Shown here: positions 19,338 through 29,535 of the stretch, piece by piece | How the letters are laid out: every line of letters begins with the position of its first letter | Numbering within the stretch: the first letter of the stretch is position 1 | Assembly (NCBI RefSeq): GCF_000172075.1 | Contig: NZ_ABIC01000003.1 | Span: forward strand, 62,001 to 126,000 | Length of the DNA: 64,000 nucleotides | Source of the DNA: Shewanella benthica KT99 | GTDB taxonomy: Bacteria > Pseudomonadota > Gammaproteobacteria > Enterobacterales > Shewanellaceae | Direction: 5' to 3' | The notes under the pieces: model-generated | The model's database searches: none | What the model saw: the letters and a program-made list of their open reading frames with translations, nothing else | Told to the model about the DNA's origin: nothing | Translations under genes and position numbers: made by a program

Positions 19338-19386
19338 GAAACACAAAAGAAACACAAAAGAAACACAAAAGAAACACAAAAGAAAC
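19338..19386. repeat. 11-base tandem repeat, four full copies
   Basis: GAAACACAAAA is repeated four times without change (19338-19381) and begins a fifth partial copy. The period is close to one DNA helical turn and each unit carries an A-run, so the tract could be bent DNA. Confidence 0.95.
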
Positions 19387-19430
19387 AAGCGTATCGACCC
19401 AAGGGTAGATTAGCGGAAGGGGGGCAAAAA

Positions 19431-19460
19431 AATGTCGAAAGAGAAAACTCTTCCGACATT
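19431..19460 (-). terminator. Terminator of tex
   Basis: AATGTCGAAAGAG / CTCTTCCGACATT stem with one mismatch and an AAAA loop; on the minus strand it is followed by a TTTTTT run (plus-strand AAAAAA at about 19425). Correct side and distance for ending tex. Confidence 0.8.
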
Positions 19461-19497
19461 GATGTAATGTGGTTTTATATAAAAATCAGTTTACATA

Positions 19498-21828
19498 TTA
19501 TTTTTTCAGCTTAGAAAAAGCATCGGCAAACGCGTTGCCCATGGCCGCATTAGCTTGCTTAGGCTGAGGTTTACGCTGTTGGTTCGACTTATTGCCAGCT
19601 AAATTCGGCCTTTGAGCCGCTCTTGGCGCGGGTTTATCAGCGGCCTTTTCATCCAGACGCATAGTGAGGGCGATGCGCTTACGTTCCACATCTATTTCCA
19701 TCACCTTCACCTTAACCACATCCCCGGCCTTGACTAGGGTATGGGGATCGCTGACAAACTTATCAGTCAAAGATGAGATGTGTACCAGGCCATCCTGATG
19801 AACACCGACATCGACAAAGGCACCAAAGTTAGTCACATTGGTCACCACACCTTCGAGGATCATATCCGGCTTAAGATGGTTAACTTTTTCCACGCCTTCC
19901 ATAAATGTGGCCGTTTTGAACTCACCACGAGGATCCCGTCCTGGTTTGTCCAGCTCGGCTAAGATATCAGTCACAGTAGGTAGGCCAAATCTGTCCGTGA
20001 TAAACTCTGCCGCCGACAAGCTACGCAATAATTCAGTATTACCGACGAGCGCTGCAACCGCCAGTCCCTTCGCCTTAGCTATCGTCTCAACCAGCGAGTA
20101 GGCTTCAGGGTGAACCGAAGATGCATCCAATGGGTTATCACCAGAGAAAATACGCAGGAAGCCTGCGGCTTGCTCATAGGCTTTAGGCCCGAGTCGAGCC
20201 ACTTTCAATAGCTGTTTACGCTGGGTAAACTGACCATTTTCATCTCGATAGTTGACGATATTGCGGGCTAAGGTCTTATTAAGACCAGCAACCTGAGCCA
20301 ATAACGGCGCAGATGCCATATTCAGATCGACACCGACAATGTTGACACAATCTTCCACTACACCTTCCAGTGACAAGGAAAGCTGACTCTGGCTCACATC
20401 ATGCTGATACTGGCCTACGCCGATAGACTTAGGCTCAATCTTGACTAATTCGGCGAGAGGGTCCTGTAGTCGACGAGCGATAGAAACGGCGCCACGAATA
20501 GATACATCGAGATCGGGGAATTCATTGGCCGCGAGCTCAGAAGCCGAATAGACAGATGCCCCAGCCTCACTCACCATGATTTTAGTCAGTCTTGGCAGCT
20601 CAGTTTTGACACTTGCAATCAATTCAGCAGCCAGCTTATCCGTCTCTCTCGAAGCGGTGCCGTTGCCCACGGCAATCAGCTCCACCTTATGCATCTTGGC
20701 AAGATTGGCTAAGGTGCGTACCGACTTATCCCATTGCTTCTGTGGCGCATGGGGAAAGATGGTCGCGTGTGCGACGAGTTTGCCGGTGTTGTTAACGATA
20801 GCCACCTTAACGCCGGATCTCAGTCCAGGATCTAGCCCTAAAGTAGCCTTTGCTCCCGCCGGCGCTGCCATCAGTAGATCCCCAAGGTTGCGGGCAAATA
20901 CATTTATCGCCTCAGACTCTGCATGCTCACGCATCTTAGCGATAAACTCAGTTTCCATCTGCAGTGCAATCTTGATTCGCCAGCTAGCCGTGACTACGGT
21001 TTTCAACCATGAGTCGACACCACCGGTGCCCAGGTTTAGCTTGAAGTGCTCGGCGATAATCACCTCACAATAACTGCCTTGCTTAGACTCGTTGCCCGGA
21101 TCGGCGTTCATGCTGAGGCTCAGCATACCCTCATTGCGCCCACGTAACATGGCCAAGGCGCGATGAGAAGGTATCTTGCTTAGTTTCTCAGTGTGTTCGA
21201 AATAGTCGCGGAATTTAGCCCCTTCCTTCTCTTTTCCCTTAGCCATGCGGCTTTCGAGAACAGAATTCTGGCTGAGGTGTTGTCTCACCTTCTGCAACAG
21301 GGCGGCATCTTCGGCGAAACGCTCCATCAAGATGAAACGAGCCCCATCGAGCACGAGTTTACTATCAGCAAAACCTGCTTCCGCCTTAATATATTTGGCG
21401 GCTTCTGGTTCGATATCGGCATTGCGGTTATTGAGCAAGTGATCGGCTAAGGGCTCGATACCTGCTTCTATGGCTATCCGACCCTTAGTGCGACGTTTCG
21501 GCTTATAGGGCAGATAAAGATCTTCCAGACGCGTCTTACTATCGGCCTCAAATAATGCGCGTTGCAGCTCAGGAGTCAGCTTACCTTGAGTATCGATACT
21601 GGAGATGATCACCTCGCGTCGATCATTTAAGTCACGCAGATAACTCAACCTGCTATTTAGTGTACGCAGCTGAGTGTCATCTAAGCCTCCGGTCGCCTCT
21701 TTACGATAACGAGCGACGAAAGGCACTGTGGCACCATCATCGAGTAGGGAGATTGTCGAACTGACTTGTTGCTCACGAACATTGAGTTCCTGAGCAATGA
21801 TCTGGGCAATATTTCGCGTCATTTGCAT
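19498..21828 (-). CDS. tex: RNA-binding transcription accessory protein Tex
   Basis: A 776-residue cytoplasmic nucleic-acid-binding protein with a tex N-terminal helical region ([17 protein letters not shown]), a YqgF-like RNase H fold near residues 325-455 ([16 protein letters not shown]), helix-hairpin-helix repeats near 480-570 ([14 protein letters not shown]), and a C-terminal S1 domain ([20 protein letters not shown]) near 645-720. It ends with a basic Gln/Pro-rich tail. Start could be ATG 21828 or 21822; the reading frame is open further upstream to 21873. Adjacent to greB, as in E. coli, with the same orientation. Confidence 0.94.
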   Translation of the reverse strand: MQMTRNIAQIIAQELNVREQQVSSTISLLDDGATVPFVARYRKEATGGLDDTQLRTLNSRLSYLRDLNDRREVIISSIDTQGKLTPELQRALFEADSKTRLEDLYLPYKPKRRTKGRIAIEAGIEPLADHLLNNRNADIEPEAAKYIKAEAGFADSKLVLDGARFILMERFAEDAALLQKVRQHLSQNSVLESRMAKGKEKEGAKFRDYFEHTEKLSKIPSHRALAMLRGRNEGMLSLSMNADPGNESKQGSYCEVIIAEHFKLNLGTGGVDSWLKTVVTASWRIKIALQMETEFIAKMREHAESEAINVFARNLGDLLMAAPAGAKATLGLDPGLRSGVKVAIVNNTGKLVAHATIFPHAPQKQWDKSVRTLANLAKMHKVELIAVGNGTASRETDKLAAELIASVKTELPRLTKIMVSEAGASVYSASELAANEFPDLDVSIRGAVSIARRLQDPLAELVKIEPKSIGVGQYQHDVSQSQLSLSLEGVVEDCVNIVGVDLNMASAPLLAQVAGLNKTLARNIVNYRDENGQFTQRKQLLKVARLGPKAYEQAAGFLRIFSGDNPLDASSVHPEAYSLVETIAKAKGLAVAALVGNTELLRSLSAAEFITDRFGLPTVTDILAELDKPGRDPRGEFKTATFMEGVEKVNHLKPDMILEGVVTNVTNFGAFVDVGVHQDGLVHISSLTDKFVSDPHTLVKAGDVVKVKVMEIDVERKRIALTMRLDEKAADKPAPRAAQRPNLAGNKSNQQRKPQPKQANAAMGNAFADAFSKLKK

Positions 21829-21885
21829 AAAAGTATGGTCGTGCCTGGAGTAAAAGGTTCTGATGATCATCAAGATACCACAGGC

Positions 21886-22371
21886 TCATTCATCCATAAA
21901 TGCCTTATATTGGATCTTGTTCACGTACCACTCCTTGGAACCCGAAGGGGTTTGTACCACAATGTCATCATCGACCTGCTTGCCGATAAGCGCTCTAGCC
22001 ATGGGCGAGTCTATGGTGATATAACCCAGCTTAGTATCCAGCTCATCCTTACCTACGATACGATACTGCACCACATCACCGGCCTCATTTTCAAGCTCGA
22101 TCCAGGCACCGAAGAATACCTTACCCTCCTGCTGGGGCGAATAATCGACGATTTTCAGCTCTTCGACCCGCTTCACCAGATAGCGAACCCGACCGTCTAT
22201 CTGCCGCAGAAGACGCTTGTTATAAGTGTAATCCGCATTCTCTGATCTATCCCCTTGAGCCGCAGCTTCCTGTACCTTCTTGGTGATCTGCGGACGATAT
22301 TCTTTCCAAAGATACTTGAGTTCCTTGTCCAGTGCCTGCCAGCCTTTACGAGTGATTAATAACGCTTTCAT
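21886..22371 (-). CDS. greB: Transcription elongation factor GreB
   Basis: A 161-residue RNA polymerase secondary-channel factor that stimulates cleavage of backtracked RNA. The N-terminal coiled coil carries the basic and acidic tip (QGDRSENADYTYNKRLLRQI), with the catalytic acidic pair near residues 43-46. The C-terminal FKBP-like domain ends with GSKEWYVNKIQYKAF, which is typical of GreB rather than GreA. It is divergent from ompR, the same arrangement as in E. coli. tex follows 57 bases downstream, possibly in the same transcript. Confidence 0.95.
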   Translation of the reverse strand: MKALLITRKGWQALDKELKYLWKEYRPQITKKVQEAAAQGDRSENADYTYNKRLLRQIDGRVRYLVKRVEELKIVDYSPQQEGKVFFGAWIELENEAGDVVQYRIVGKDELDTKLGYITIDSPMARALIGKQVDDDIVVQTPSGSKEWYVNKIQYKAFMDE

Positions 22372-22888
22372 TTTCGATCTCTTTTAAATATTTCGAACAA
22401 CATCAAGGGATGTATAAGCGTCCAATTATCACTTATTCGATGGGAAAAGACTACTCGGGTCACGAACCGAAATAAGAGAGTTTTCCATCAAACTATAACT
22501 TCCCATTTATATAAATCTAACGCCATATGGCGACAAGTTAATCCTTCATTGAGCGACACTCACCATCAACTCCTGCAGACCAAACAGATCTTGGGTTTGC
22601 GGATCGAGTATTTTCGAGAATACTTAATCATGATTGATAAAAGCCTTAAACTCCAATTGTTACAATTTTACAGCTATACTGAAAAACAAGTAATAGACAT
22701 TGATTTTCAATGGATTACTACTTTTTTGTCGACACTAAACAAATTAGCCTCAGTATCCGAATAAAGAGTCGCTGGTAAGAGGGATTAAAAAACAGCTATA
22801 TTAGCGACTAAATGTACGTCTAATTATATTCAATATCAGCCATTTGGCTACCGACCACCATCGGGCTCCAAGAATAAGGATAATAAGC
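22372..22888. promoter_or_regulatory. Divergent greB/ompR promoter region
   Basis: A 517-base gap between the greB and ompR starts. It includes the 12-base perfect palindrome CGCCATATGGCG at 22521-22532. An ORF from a TTG at 22549 (71 residues) has no ribosome site and no recognised family and is not called. No certain promoter boxes were assigned. Confidence 0.55.
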
Positions 22889-23614
22889 ATGGGACAGGAA
22901 ACCTCTAAAATTCTCGTCGTCGATGATGATATGAGGCTAAGAGCATTACTCGAGCGTTATCTTATGGAGCAAGGTTATCAGGTTCGCAGCGCTGCCAATT
23001 CCGAACAAATGGATAGATTACTCGAACGTGAAAATTTTCATCTACTGGTGTTGGATTTAATGCTGCCCGGCGAAGATGGTCTCTCCATCTGTCGCAGACT
23101 CCGCCAGCAAGGCAATACTATACCTATCATCATGTTGACGGCTAAGGGAGATGAAGTCGACCGCATCATAGGCCTGGAACTCGGTGCCGACGACTATCTG
23201 CCTAAACCCTTTAATCCTCGTGAATTACTCGCCAGAATCAAGGCTGTGATGCGTAGGCAGAGCAAGGATGTTCCGGGTGCACCGACTCAGCAAGAAGAAG
23301 AAGTCACTTTCGGCGAGTTTACACTTAACCTCGCAACACGTGAGATGTATCATGGTGAAGAAGCTATCTCCCTCACCAGTGGCGAGTTTGCAGTACTGAA
23401 AGTACTCGTGAGCCACCCTCGCGAACCACTGTCTCGCGATAAGTTGATGAATCTAGCCCGAGGACGAGATTACTCGGCTCTCGAACGCTCTATCGATGTG
23501 CAGGTATCCCGCTTGAGGCGCTTAATTGAAAAGGATCCTGCCACCCCCAGATATATCCAAACGGTTTGGGGACTCGGTTATGTTTTCGTGCCCGATGGCA
23601 CCTCTCGTCGTTAA
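22889..23614 (+). CDS. ompR: Osmolarity response regulator OmpR
   Basis: A 241-residue DNA-binding response regulator that controls porins and envelope functions in response to osmolarity and acid. The receiver has acidic residues DDD at 12-14, phospho-acceptor Asp56 in LDLMLPGEDG and Lys in LPKPFNPRELL. The C-terminal winged-helix domain ends with RYIQTVWGLGYVFVPDG. The ATG at 22889 is used because AAGGA lies about 8 bases upstream and gives the family length; the frame is open to 22844. It is followed 64 bases later by envZ. Confidence 0.96.
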   Translation: MGQETSKILVVDDDMRLRALLERYLMEQGYQVRSAANSEQMDRLLERENFHLLVLDLMLPGEDGLSICRRLRQQGNTIPIIMLTAKGDEVDRIIGLELGADDYLPKPFNPRELLARIKAVMRRQSKDVPGAPTQQEEEVTFGEFTLNLATREMYHGEEAISLTSGEFAVLKVLVSHPREPLSRDKLMNLARGRDYSALERSIDVQVSRLRRLIEKDPATPRYIQTVWGLGYVFVPDGTSRR

Positions 23615-23678
23615 GCTAGCCTTATATCTGATGTCATTAGTCTCACTGATTTGCTTATCTAAGGGGTAAACCAGTTAC

Positions 23679-24989
23679 ATGAAGTGGCTGACAAGACTTT
23701 TACCCCGTAGTGCATTTAGCCAAACAGTCGTACTGATTGGCAGCCTCTTGCTGATCAATCAACTGGTTTCCTACCTCTCGGTCGCGGCCTATTTCATTCA
23801 GCCCACCTATCAGCAGATCAACCAGTTGATCGCGCGTCAGGTGAAATTACTATTTGTCGATGGGGTCGATGTGGGCCGCGAACACCTCACTATGGTCGAC
23901 GCACTCAATGCCAAGGTTTCCGACGATGGTATGCATATCTACAATCAGAAACAAGCTCGTGCGGCTGGTATAGAACAAGCCACTTATTATGCACTGCTCT
24001 CATCGCAGATGTCGGAACACTTAGGCGGTAAGGCCGAAGTAAGAATCGCTCAAGGCGAGTTTTTTGAAATCTGGATCCGTCCCCCTCAAGCCCCTTCAGT
24101 TTGGATCAAGATCCCTCTCACCGGATTCAACAATTATGATCTATCACCCCTCACCCTCTACCTGATGGTGATTGGCGCCTTGAGTGTCGCCGGAGGATGG
24201 TGGTTTGCCAGACAGCAGAACAGGCCGCTCAGACGACTGCAAAAGGCGGCAATATCTGTCTCTATGGGAGAGTATCCACAGCCGCTACCTCTGAGTGGCT
24301 CAACCGAGATTGTCGAAGTAACTAACGCCTTCAACCAGATGTCCCACAGCATGAAACAGTTAGAGCAAGATAGATCGTTATTGATGGCGGGCATCTCCCA
24401 TGACCTACGCACACCTCTGACCCGCATTCGGCTAGCTTCAGAGATGATGGTTGCCGATGATAAATATCTAAAAGATGGTATCGTCCATGATATCGAAGAT
24501 ATGGATGCCATCATCAGTCAGTTCATTTCCTATATTAGACAAGATCTGGAAAGTGTGCGCGAGCAGGAACAGATCAATCATCTCATCCAAGATATCGCCC
24601 AGGCGGAATCTAATCGGGCGGGCAAGATCGAAGTGGTACTCAACGAGTGTCCGCAGATCCCGATTCAGAGCATTGCCATTAAACGTATCTTGAGTAACCT
24701 GGTAGAAAATGCCTTCCGTTATGGCAATGGCTGGGTCAGGCTAAGCTCTCATTTCGACGGACGGCGTGTAGGCTTTAGCGTAGAAGACGATGGTCCGGGT
24801 ATTCCTGAATCTGAGATACCTAAGCTATTTCAACCTTTCACTCAGGGCGATACCGCCAGAGGCAGTGTCGGCTCGGGACTGGGACTGGCCATCATCAAGC
24901 GTATTGTCGATCGCCATCAAGGCGAAATCGTACTGACTAATAGAGTCGTCGGCGGTTTGCATGCTCAGGTCTGGTTACCACTCGAATAA
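23679..24989 (+). CDS. envZ: Osmosensor histidine kinase EnvZ
   Basis: A 436-residue inner-membrane kinase/phosphatase for OmpR. Membrane helices lie near residues 15-37 and 158-178 with a periplasmic domain between them; HAMP follows; the phosphorylated His241 is in [16 protein letters not shown]; ATPase boxes are [21 protein letters not shown] and GSGLGLAI. Length is close to the 450 residues of E. coli EnvZ. It forms an operon with ompR. Confidence 0.95.
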   Translation: MKWLTRLLPRSAFSQTVVLIGSLLLINQLVSYLSVAAYFIQPTYQQINQLIARQVKLLFVDGVDVGREHLTMVDALNAKVSDDGMHIYNQKQARAAGIEQATYYALLSSQMSEHLGGKAEVRIAQGEFFEIWIRPPQAPSVWIKIPLTGFNNYDLSPLTLYLMVIGALSVAGGWWFARQQNRPLRRLQKAAISVSMGEYPQPLPLSGSTEIVEVTNAFNQMSHSMKQLEQDRSLLMAGISHDLRTPLTRIRLASEMMVADDKYLKDGIVHDIEDMDAIISQFISYIRQDLESVREQEQINHLIQDIAQAESNRAGKIEVVLNECPQIPIQSIAIKRILSNLVENAFRYGNGWVRLSSHFDGRRVGFSVEDDGPGIPESEIPKLFQPFTQGDTARGSVGSGLGLAIIKRIVDRHQGEIVLTNRVVGGLHAQVWLPLE

Positions 24990-25164
24990 CCTAGCTTATT
25001 TTCGTGGCCAGTAGCCTCCTCTGGTTTATCGACTTTCACAATGGACTCAAGGCTATCTCATCGGCAAGGACCCACGACGACAAGACAGACTCCGGCTACC
25101 TAGTTTATTTTGTATACTCTAATGATAAGATATCTAAAACCAATGATATTGATCACTTTTCGGG

Positions 25165-26014
25165 ATGAAGATGAAGCATACTCACTTGCTAGCCGGACTT
25201 GCCATCGCGGCGGCCACAATGCCAGCATTAGCAGCTGAAGATACGACACAAAACCCATACGCTGTCTCTATTTTAGCTGGGTTAGAATCCTATCCAGACT
25301 CTGAATCCAGCTCCATGTCACGGGGCGGCGGACTGTCATTTATTTAGGATGACTTGCGCTATGACAATACTTATCAACTAGACAGCAATTACTTCAGGGT
25401 CCGTGGTACTTATTATTACGAACTTGATTCAGAAAAATATGATGAAGACAGGTTCAGAAACTCCGCAGATCTGAAATTCAACTATCAACGTCCTTTCGCC
25501 AGTTTCGGTGAAGCACAAAAATACCTGCTCAGTTTTCATGGGCGCTATGAGGGCCACTACAACAGTCAGCAACTGGAAGAGTTAGAACAGGTCTAGCCCT
25601 TAACACCCGCTTCACCGACGTCAACCACTATGATCTTGGCCTGACTTTAGGCTTAGCTTATAGCGAAGAGGAAAAAGATGATGATTGGCCCCGTGAAGAG
25701 ATGGGCCATGGTGAAGATGTGCTTAATCGGGCAGGGTTGGTTACTTCTTCGAGTGGAGCAACGCCTACACTTTCGCCCATAGCAGTGTTCAGCTGATGGC
25801 AAAACTCAGCCGCTATGACGGCAACGGGTCCTATGATAAAGGTCAGTTCTATACGGTCGACCGCTTCACATTTAGCGCGGTAATACCCCTTGCCGATGAA
25901 AACAACCTGCTGCATTTCACCAGCCAATACATAAATCGTGACTATGAGTTAGATCTACTCGGTTTCAAAGACACCTTATACCGTGTGGCAGTCGAATACA
26001 TTCACTATTTTTAA
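25165..26014 (+). pseudogene. Decayed outer-membrane beta-barrel protein gene
   Basis: Three in-order pieces of one protein in different frames. Piece 1 (25165-25596) has a signal peptide (MKMKHTHLLAGLAIAAATMP) and is cut by an in-frame TAG at 25345-25347. Near 25590 the frame shifts (continuing as GLALNTRFTDVNHYDLGLTL), and near 25740 it shifts again (GYFFEWSNAYTFAHSSVQL), ending at 26014 with the beta-barrel-type terminal VAVEYIHYF. So one nonsense change and two frameshifts are needed to break it. The strand-like pattern of alternating aromatic residues and the terminal Phe suggest an outer-membrane barrel of about 280 residues. The family was not identified. Sequencing error cannot be ruled out for the shifts. 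Confidence 0.85.
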
Positions 26015-26214
26015 TCACCCAACATATTTCTATCAATAACCAAGGAGCCAGGGAGATGAGACTCAAAACACGTTGGTGTGAATGCACCGAGAACGGCAAA
26101 TAATACCACTTTTTTACCAGAAAATAGCTCGGCCACATTGTGAGTGACCATGCCTTCACCGGTCAACTCGCCTAACATAACGTCTGTGGGTAATGCTTAT
26201 CCTTGCTCGATCAT
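26011..26214 (-). pseudogene. Truncated peroxiredoxin-5-type gene remnant
   Basis: Read on the minus strand from ATG 26214, which has GAGGA about 10 bases upstream, the peptide runs MIEQG, then a TAA stop, then [40 protein letters not shown] and [10 protein letters not shown]. The last part is the Prx5 active-site block with the peroxidatic Cys, in a form where the usual Pro before Gly-Ala-Phe-Thr is Leu. Homology ends at about 26047 and the whole C-terminal half is missing; the gene now runs into the decayed barrel gene. It is broken by both a nonsense codon and 3' truncation. Confidence 0.8.
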
Positions 26215-26403
26215 CTTATGTTTCCTCGTTATTGCAATAGATCCAATATTAGGCTAGATCACGCATAACTAATACAGATTAAATTAAGAATACAGGCACA
26301 ATAGCTCACCGTAGGCGATAGATAACAAATGAATTTTTGCCAGCAACTAGCTAAATAAGTATCAGCGACAAAGTTATTCTGACAAAAAATAAACCGTATC
26401 AAT

Positions 26404-27180
26404 TTAGCCCGTCATCGCGGCTTTTACGTAAACATCGAAGCGATTTTTCTTGGTAGCTATCACCATAGAGGGTTTCACCCCATCTAGGTCTTCCGCATAA
26501 TCGGGTCGCTTTACTACCACTCGCTTACTCGCCAGTGCCAGAGCAGGGGCAAGCAAACCATCTGCATCCATATCGGCACCAACCAGGGATTGAAACAGCC
26601 GCATTTCTTTTTTAACCAGAGCCGATTTTTCTCTATGGGGATACATGGGATCCAGATAAACCACATCGACCTCGTTACCTAGCTCGCTAACAGATCCCAG
26701 GCTAGATCCGTGAACCAGGATCATGCGCTCACGCATCCAGTCACCGATATAAGGGTCCTCGTAAGCACGACGTAACCCATCTTCGAGAAGCGCAGCAACA
26801 ACAGGGTGACGCTCCACCATAGTCACGGTGCAGCCCAGGCCTGCCAACACGAATGCATCACGTCCAAGACCCGCAGTGCCATCGACGACCTTAGGATTAA
26901 CTCCTTGCTTCAAGCCTACGGCCTTAGCAATAGATTGACCGCGTCCACCACCAAATTTGCGCCGGTGGGCAACGGCACCGGAAACAAAATCGACACTTAT
27001 CCCTTTGAGTTTCGGCTCGTCACGCTTGTTGAGGATCAAGGTGTTATTTTCAAAAACCAGCTCAAACTCCGCATCTTTATCGAAGCTGAGCCCCCAGCGC
27101 TGACAGATAGCTTCTAGCGATGGATATTGAGCATTGAAGAAAATGCCTAGAGTGGGATTGGCTTGCTTGTCTTTGATCAC
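26404..27180 (-). CDS. rsmJ: 16S rRNA (guanine1516-N2)-methyltransferase RsmJ
   Basis: A 258-residue SAM-dependent methyltransferase modifying G1516 of 16S rRNA. Key parts are [17 protein letters not shown] (SAM motif I) near residue 110, [16 protein letters not shown] (motif II), and [16 protein letters not shown] near residue 175, the RsmJ form of the catalytic DPMFPHR motif. It starts with GTG. Divergent from rlmJ. The E. coli relatives rsmJ, prlC, rlmJ and gor form one neighbourhood; here all four are present but spread over 20 kb. Confidence 0.94.
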   Translation of the reverse strand: MIKDKQANPTLGIFFNAQYPSLEAICQRWGLSFDKDAEFELVFENNTLILNKRDEPKLKGISVDFVSGAVAHRRKFGGGRGQSIAKAVGLKQGVNPKVVDGTAGLGRDAFVLAGLGCTVTMVERHPVVAALLEDGLRRAYEDPYIGDWMRERMILVHGSSLGSVSELGNEVDVVYLDPMYPHREKSALVKKEMRLFQSLVGADMDADGLLAPALALASKRVVVKRPDYAEDLDGVKPSMVIATKKNRFDVYVKAAMTG

Positions 27181-27363
27181 GTTAACTCGAATGTGGACGA
27201 TTATCTCTCCATTATGCCAAAAGCGCTGCCCAGTGAATACAAGAGCTTCTCGGCAAGCTGATTTACCTGCGGAGGTTAAGCCACTATAATGCGCACAATC
27301 ACTCGAATGAATCTAATCTTTCAAGTCTCTCACCTTAGGTTCAAGCTAAATTTTGGAACTCTC

Positions 27364-28206
27364 ATGCTCAGTTATCGCCACGGCTATCATGCCGGAAATT
27401 ATGCCGACGTATTAAAGCACGCGCTCTTACTACAAGTGCTGAAATCACTGCATAAGAAAAATAAGCCACTGGCCTATATCGATAGCCATGCAGGTGCAGG
27501 TGGTTATGCCCTTACCGATGAGTTTTCGCAAAAAACCGGAGAATACTTGGACGGTGTGGCTAAGCTTTGGGACAAGGAGGATCTACCAGAATCACTACAA
27601 CAATATATCGATGATGTTAGACACTTCAATCAAGGCAAGGCAGAATTAAGCTTCTACCCCGGCTCACCGGCTTTTGTCGATATGAACATGCGCCAGAAAG
27701 ATCGCATGGTATTACATGAGCTACACGGCGCCGATCATGCCCTGCTTGACGAGCAACTCGGCGCAGATAAGCAAGTGCGCGTCATCAAAGGCGATGGTTT
27801 AGCTGGGTTGATAAGCGCTGTTCCACCCCAGGAGCGCCGCGGCGTTGTACTGATCGATCCTAGTTATGAGATGAAAACCGACTACCAAGATGTTCCCAAC
27901 GCGTTAATCAAAGCCTATAAACGCTTTTCAACTGGCGTTTACATGCTCTGGTATCCTGTAGTAAAACGAGCTCAGACCGAAGAGATGCTTAAGATACTCA
28001 TCGGCAGTGGCATCAAACGTCAACTTAGAATCGAACAAGCGGTGAAAGCCGACAGTGATGAGTTTGGCATGACAGCTGCGGGCCTGTGGATCATCAACCC
28101 TCCCTGGCAGTTAGATGAGATAGCCACAGAGATGCTCGACTACCTTGCTCCACTACTCAATCAAGGTGGTGGCAAGATCACAGTGAAATGGGAAGTCGGC
28201 GAATAA
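27364..28206 (+). CDS. rlmJ: 23S rRNA (adenine2030-N6)-methyltransferase RlmJ
   Basis: A 280-residue methyltransferase that modifies A2030 of 23S rRNA. The family N-terminus MLSYRHGYHAGNYADVLKHA fixes the ATG at 27364, although the frame is open to 27289. Substrate and SAM parts include YIDSHAGAGGY, FYPGSPAFVD, and the catalytic LIDPSYEMKTDY (N6-adenine DPPY-type motif) near residue 163. The length equals that of E. coli RlmJ. Monocistronic. Confidence 0.95.
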   Translation: MLSYRHGYHAGNYADVLKHALLLQVLKSLHKKNKPLAYIDSHAGAGGYALTDEFSQKTGEYLDGVAKLWDKEDLPESLQQYIDDVRHFNQGKAELSFYPGSPAFVDMNMRQKDRMVLHELHGADHALLDEQLGADKQVRVIKGDGLAGLISAVPPQERRGVVLIDPSYEMKTDYQDVPNALIKAYKRFSTGVYMLWYPVVKRAQTEEMLKILIGSGIKRQLRIEQAVKADSDEFGMTAAGLWIINPPWQLDEIATEMLDYLAPLLNQGGGKITVKWEVGE

Positions 28207-28262
28207 CCCGCTAACCCAAACACGTTAAAACAAAGAAGCCGCTAGGAATATCCGTTGGTAAT

Positions 28263-28442
28263 ATGTTAATCCAACTTCCCTTGCTCTACTTCTTGCCCCC
28301 CTGGCTCGGTGTCAAAGGCGTATGGCTCGCCATGCCCATCTCTAATGTGCTGATGTTTATCATAGTCGCGCCTATGGTTTGGCATCATCTGAAAGCAGAT
28401 AAGGATCGCGAGGTTAATCAGTTCTTAGAGTCTAGAACCTAG
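28263..28442 (+). pseudogene. C-terminal remnant of a MATE exporter
   Basis: A 59-residue open stretch reading LIQLPLLYFLPPWLGVKGVW, LAMPISNVLMFIIVAPMVW and then HHLKADKDREVNQFLESRT. This is the look of the last two helices of a MATE transporter. No upstream remainder is present: rlmJ ends 57 bases before it and an in-frame stop lies at 28212. The stop codon is inside a CTAG heptamer repeat. Judged a remnant of a deleted gene, not an independent gene. Confidence 0.65.
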
Positions 28443-28452
28443 GAACTAGGAT
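28430..28452. repeat. CTAG heptamer-type direct repeat
   Basis: CTAGAAC-CTAGGAAC-TAGGATT in tandem between the MATE remnant and the transglycosylase stop. Related elements occur at 14885, 40485 and 50293. Confidence 0.55.
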
Positions 28453-29399
28453 TTACGATACCTTTGTAGAAGGATCTTAACTCGCTTTACGTAAGCCTGA
28501 GTCTCTGGGTAAGGTGGAATCCCCTTGTAATGAATAACCGTGCTGGGGCCTGCATTATAGGCGGCGCAGGCAAGCTCAATGTCACCATCGAAGCGCTTTA
28601 GCATCTGCGCCAGATATTTTGCGCCACCATCTATGTTCTGATCCGGTTTAAAGGCATTAATCACGCCTAACTCTTTAGCGGTTTCCGGCATCAACTGCAT
28701 CAAGCCCATGGCTCCAGTACGGGAAAGTGCAAACACATTGAAGGCAGATTCTGCGTGGATCACCGCGCGAATAAGCGCCGGATCCAGCTTGTGTCTCTTA
28801 GCCGCTTGGCCAATCAATTCATCATAGTCATGGGAAAACAGTGGCATCCTATGCCAATCCAGATCTGAGTCAGGACGGCAGGCATAGCAGTCATAAAGCA
28901 ACACCTGATAATCATTGCTACCCGGTGCATGATCTGCAAAAACCATCACGCCACTGGCTTGTTCATACCGGTAGACTTTAAGTTGCTCGCTGCCATTCCC
29001 GCTTACCCCAGTCTTCGAGGTGCTTGGCTTTAAATAGCTGGGTATAGGAGTCGCTGTTACTTGAATTAGGCTGTTGTTATCCAGCATATGGGGCTTACCG
29101 TTTTTAGCGGCTGCAGAAATAACACTTTGCGTCCATTGCCCCGAATGCTGTGCATCGGTAGCTTCGATATTCGTTATTTCACTCGCCTGCTGAGTCACGA
29201 CCAGCCCGGTTTTAGAGTAACTAGCCTTATAATGAGGTTTTGCTAGTAACGCTAGTACGGTCTCGTATCCAGCCTCATTCTCCGCCTGAACTTGGCTCAC
29301 GGGTAGCAAGATGGCTGTTATAAGGCTCAAGATGAAAAATGTTATCAAACACAGCTGTCCCTGCTGTCCTTCAATTGAGTCTTCGTACCATTTAATCAT
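28446..29399 (-). CDS. Lytic transglycosylase (SLT domain)
   Basis: A 317-residue periplasmic or membrane-anchored murein-cleaving enzyme. A hydrophobic N-terminal segment (about residues 18-38) is a signal peptide or anchor. The C-terminal SLT domain (about 190-317) has the catalytic Glu in VIHAESAFN, the SRTGAMGLMQLMPETAK block, and AYNAGPSTVIHYKGIPPYPE. The region between (40-185) is unlike named families but includes YDCYACRPDSDLDWHRMPLF, seen in a conserved subgroup of these proteins. Probably acts in peptidoglycan remodelling. No clear operon partner. Confidence 0.9.
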   Translation of the reverse strand: MIKWYEDSIEGQQGQLCLITFFILSLITAILLPVSQVQAENEAGYETVLALLAKPHYKASYSKTGLVVTQQASEITNIEATDAQHSGQWTQSVISAAAKNGKPHMLDNNSLIQVTATPIPSYLKPSTSKTGVSGNGSEQLKVYRYEQASGVMVFADHAPGSNDYQVLLYDCYACRPDSDLDWHRMPLFSHDYDELIGQAAKRHKLDPALIRAVIHAESAFNVFALSRTGAMGLMQLMPETAKELGVINAFKPDQNIDGGAKYLAQMLKRFDGDIELACAAYNAGPSTVIHYKGIPPYPETQAYVKRVKILLQRYRKS

Positions 29400-29535
29400 C
29401 TAGAGTCCTGTGTACTCGTCGAGTTTAAGTACTTCTATCATAGCAAACAGCCACTGTATCTCTTTATTAATTTGACTAAATTCATTTAAAGTTACGAAGG
29501 GGAAGGAATGCGGCCCGAGAGTCCGCTACATCAGA

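Larger units (their letters stand above)
19158..19497. other. Intergenic region between sulfatase gene and tex
   Basis: A 340-base gap upstream of the sulfatase-family gene and downstream of tex. It holds the 11-base tandem repeat at 19338-19386, the tex terminator, and presumably the sulfatase gene promoter near 19160-19250. No ORF with a credible start was seen. Confidence 0.6.

Noticed and set aside
19338-19386. The four 11-base repeats as a CRISPR array
   Set aside because: Units abut with no spacers and are far too short.
20576-21073. A 165-codon open frame on the plus strand inside tex
   Set aside because: It is the mirror of strongly coding tex sequence, without ribosome site or family; long antisense frames arise easily in such genes.
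22549-22764. A 71-codon ORF from TTG upstream of ompR
   Set aside because: No ribosome site, AT-rich, no recognisable family; treated as non-coding promoter region.
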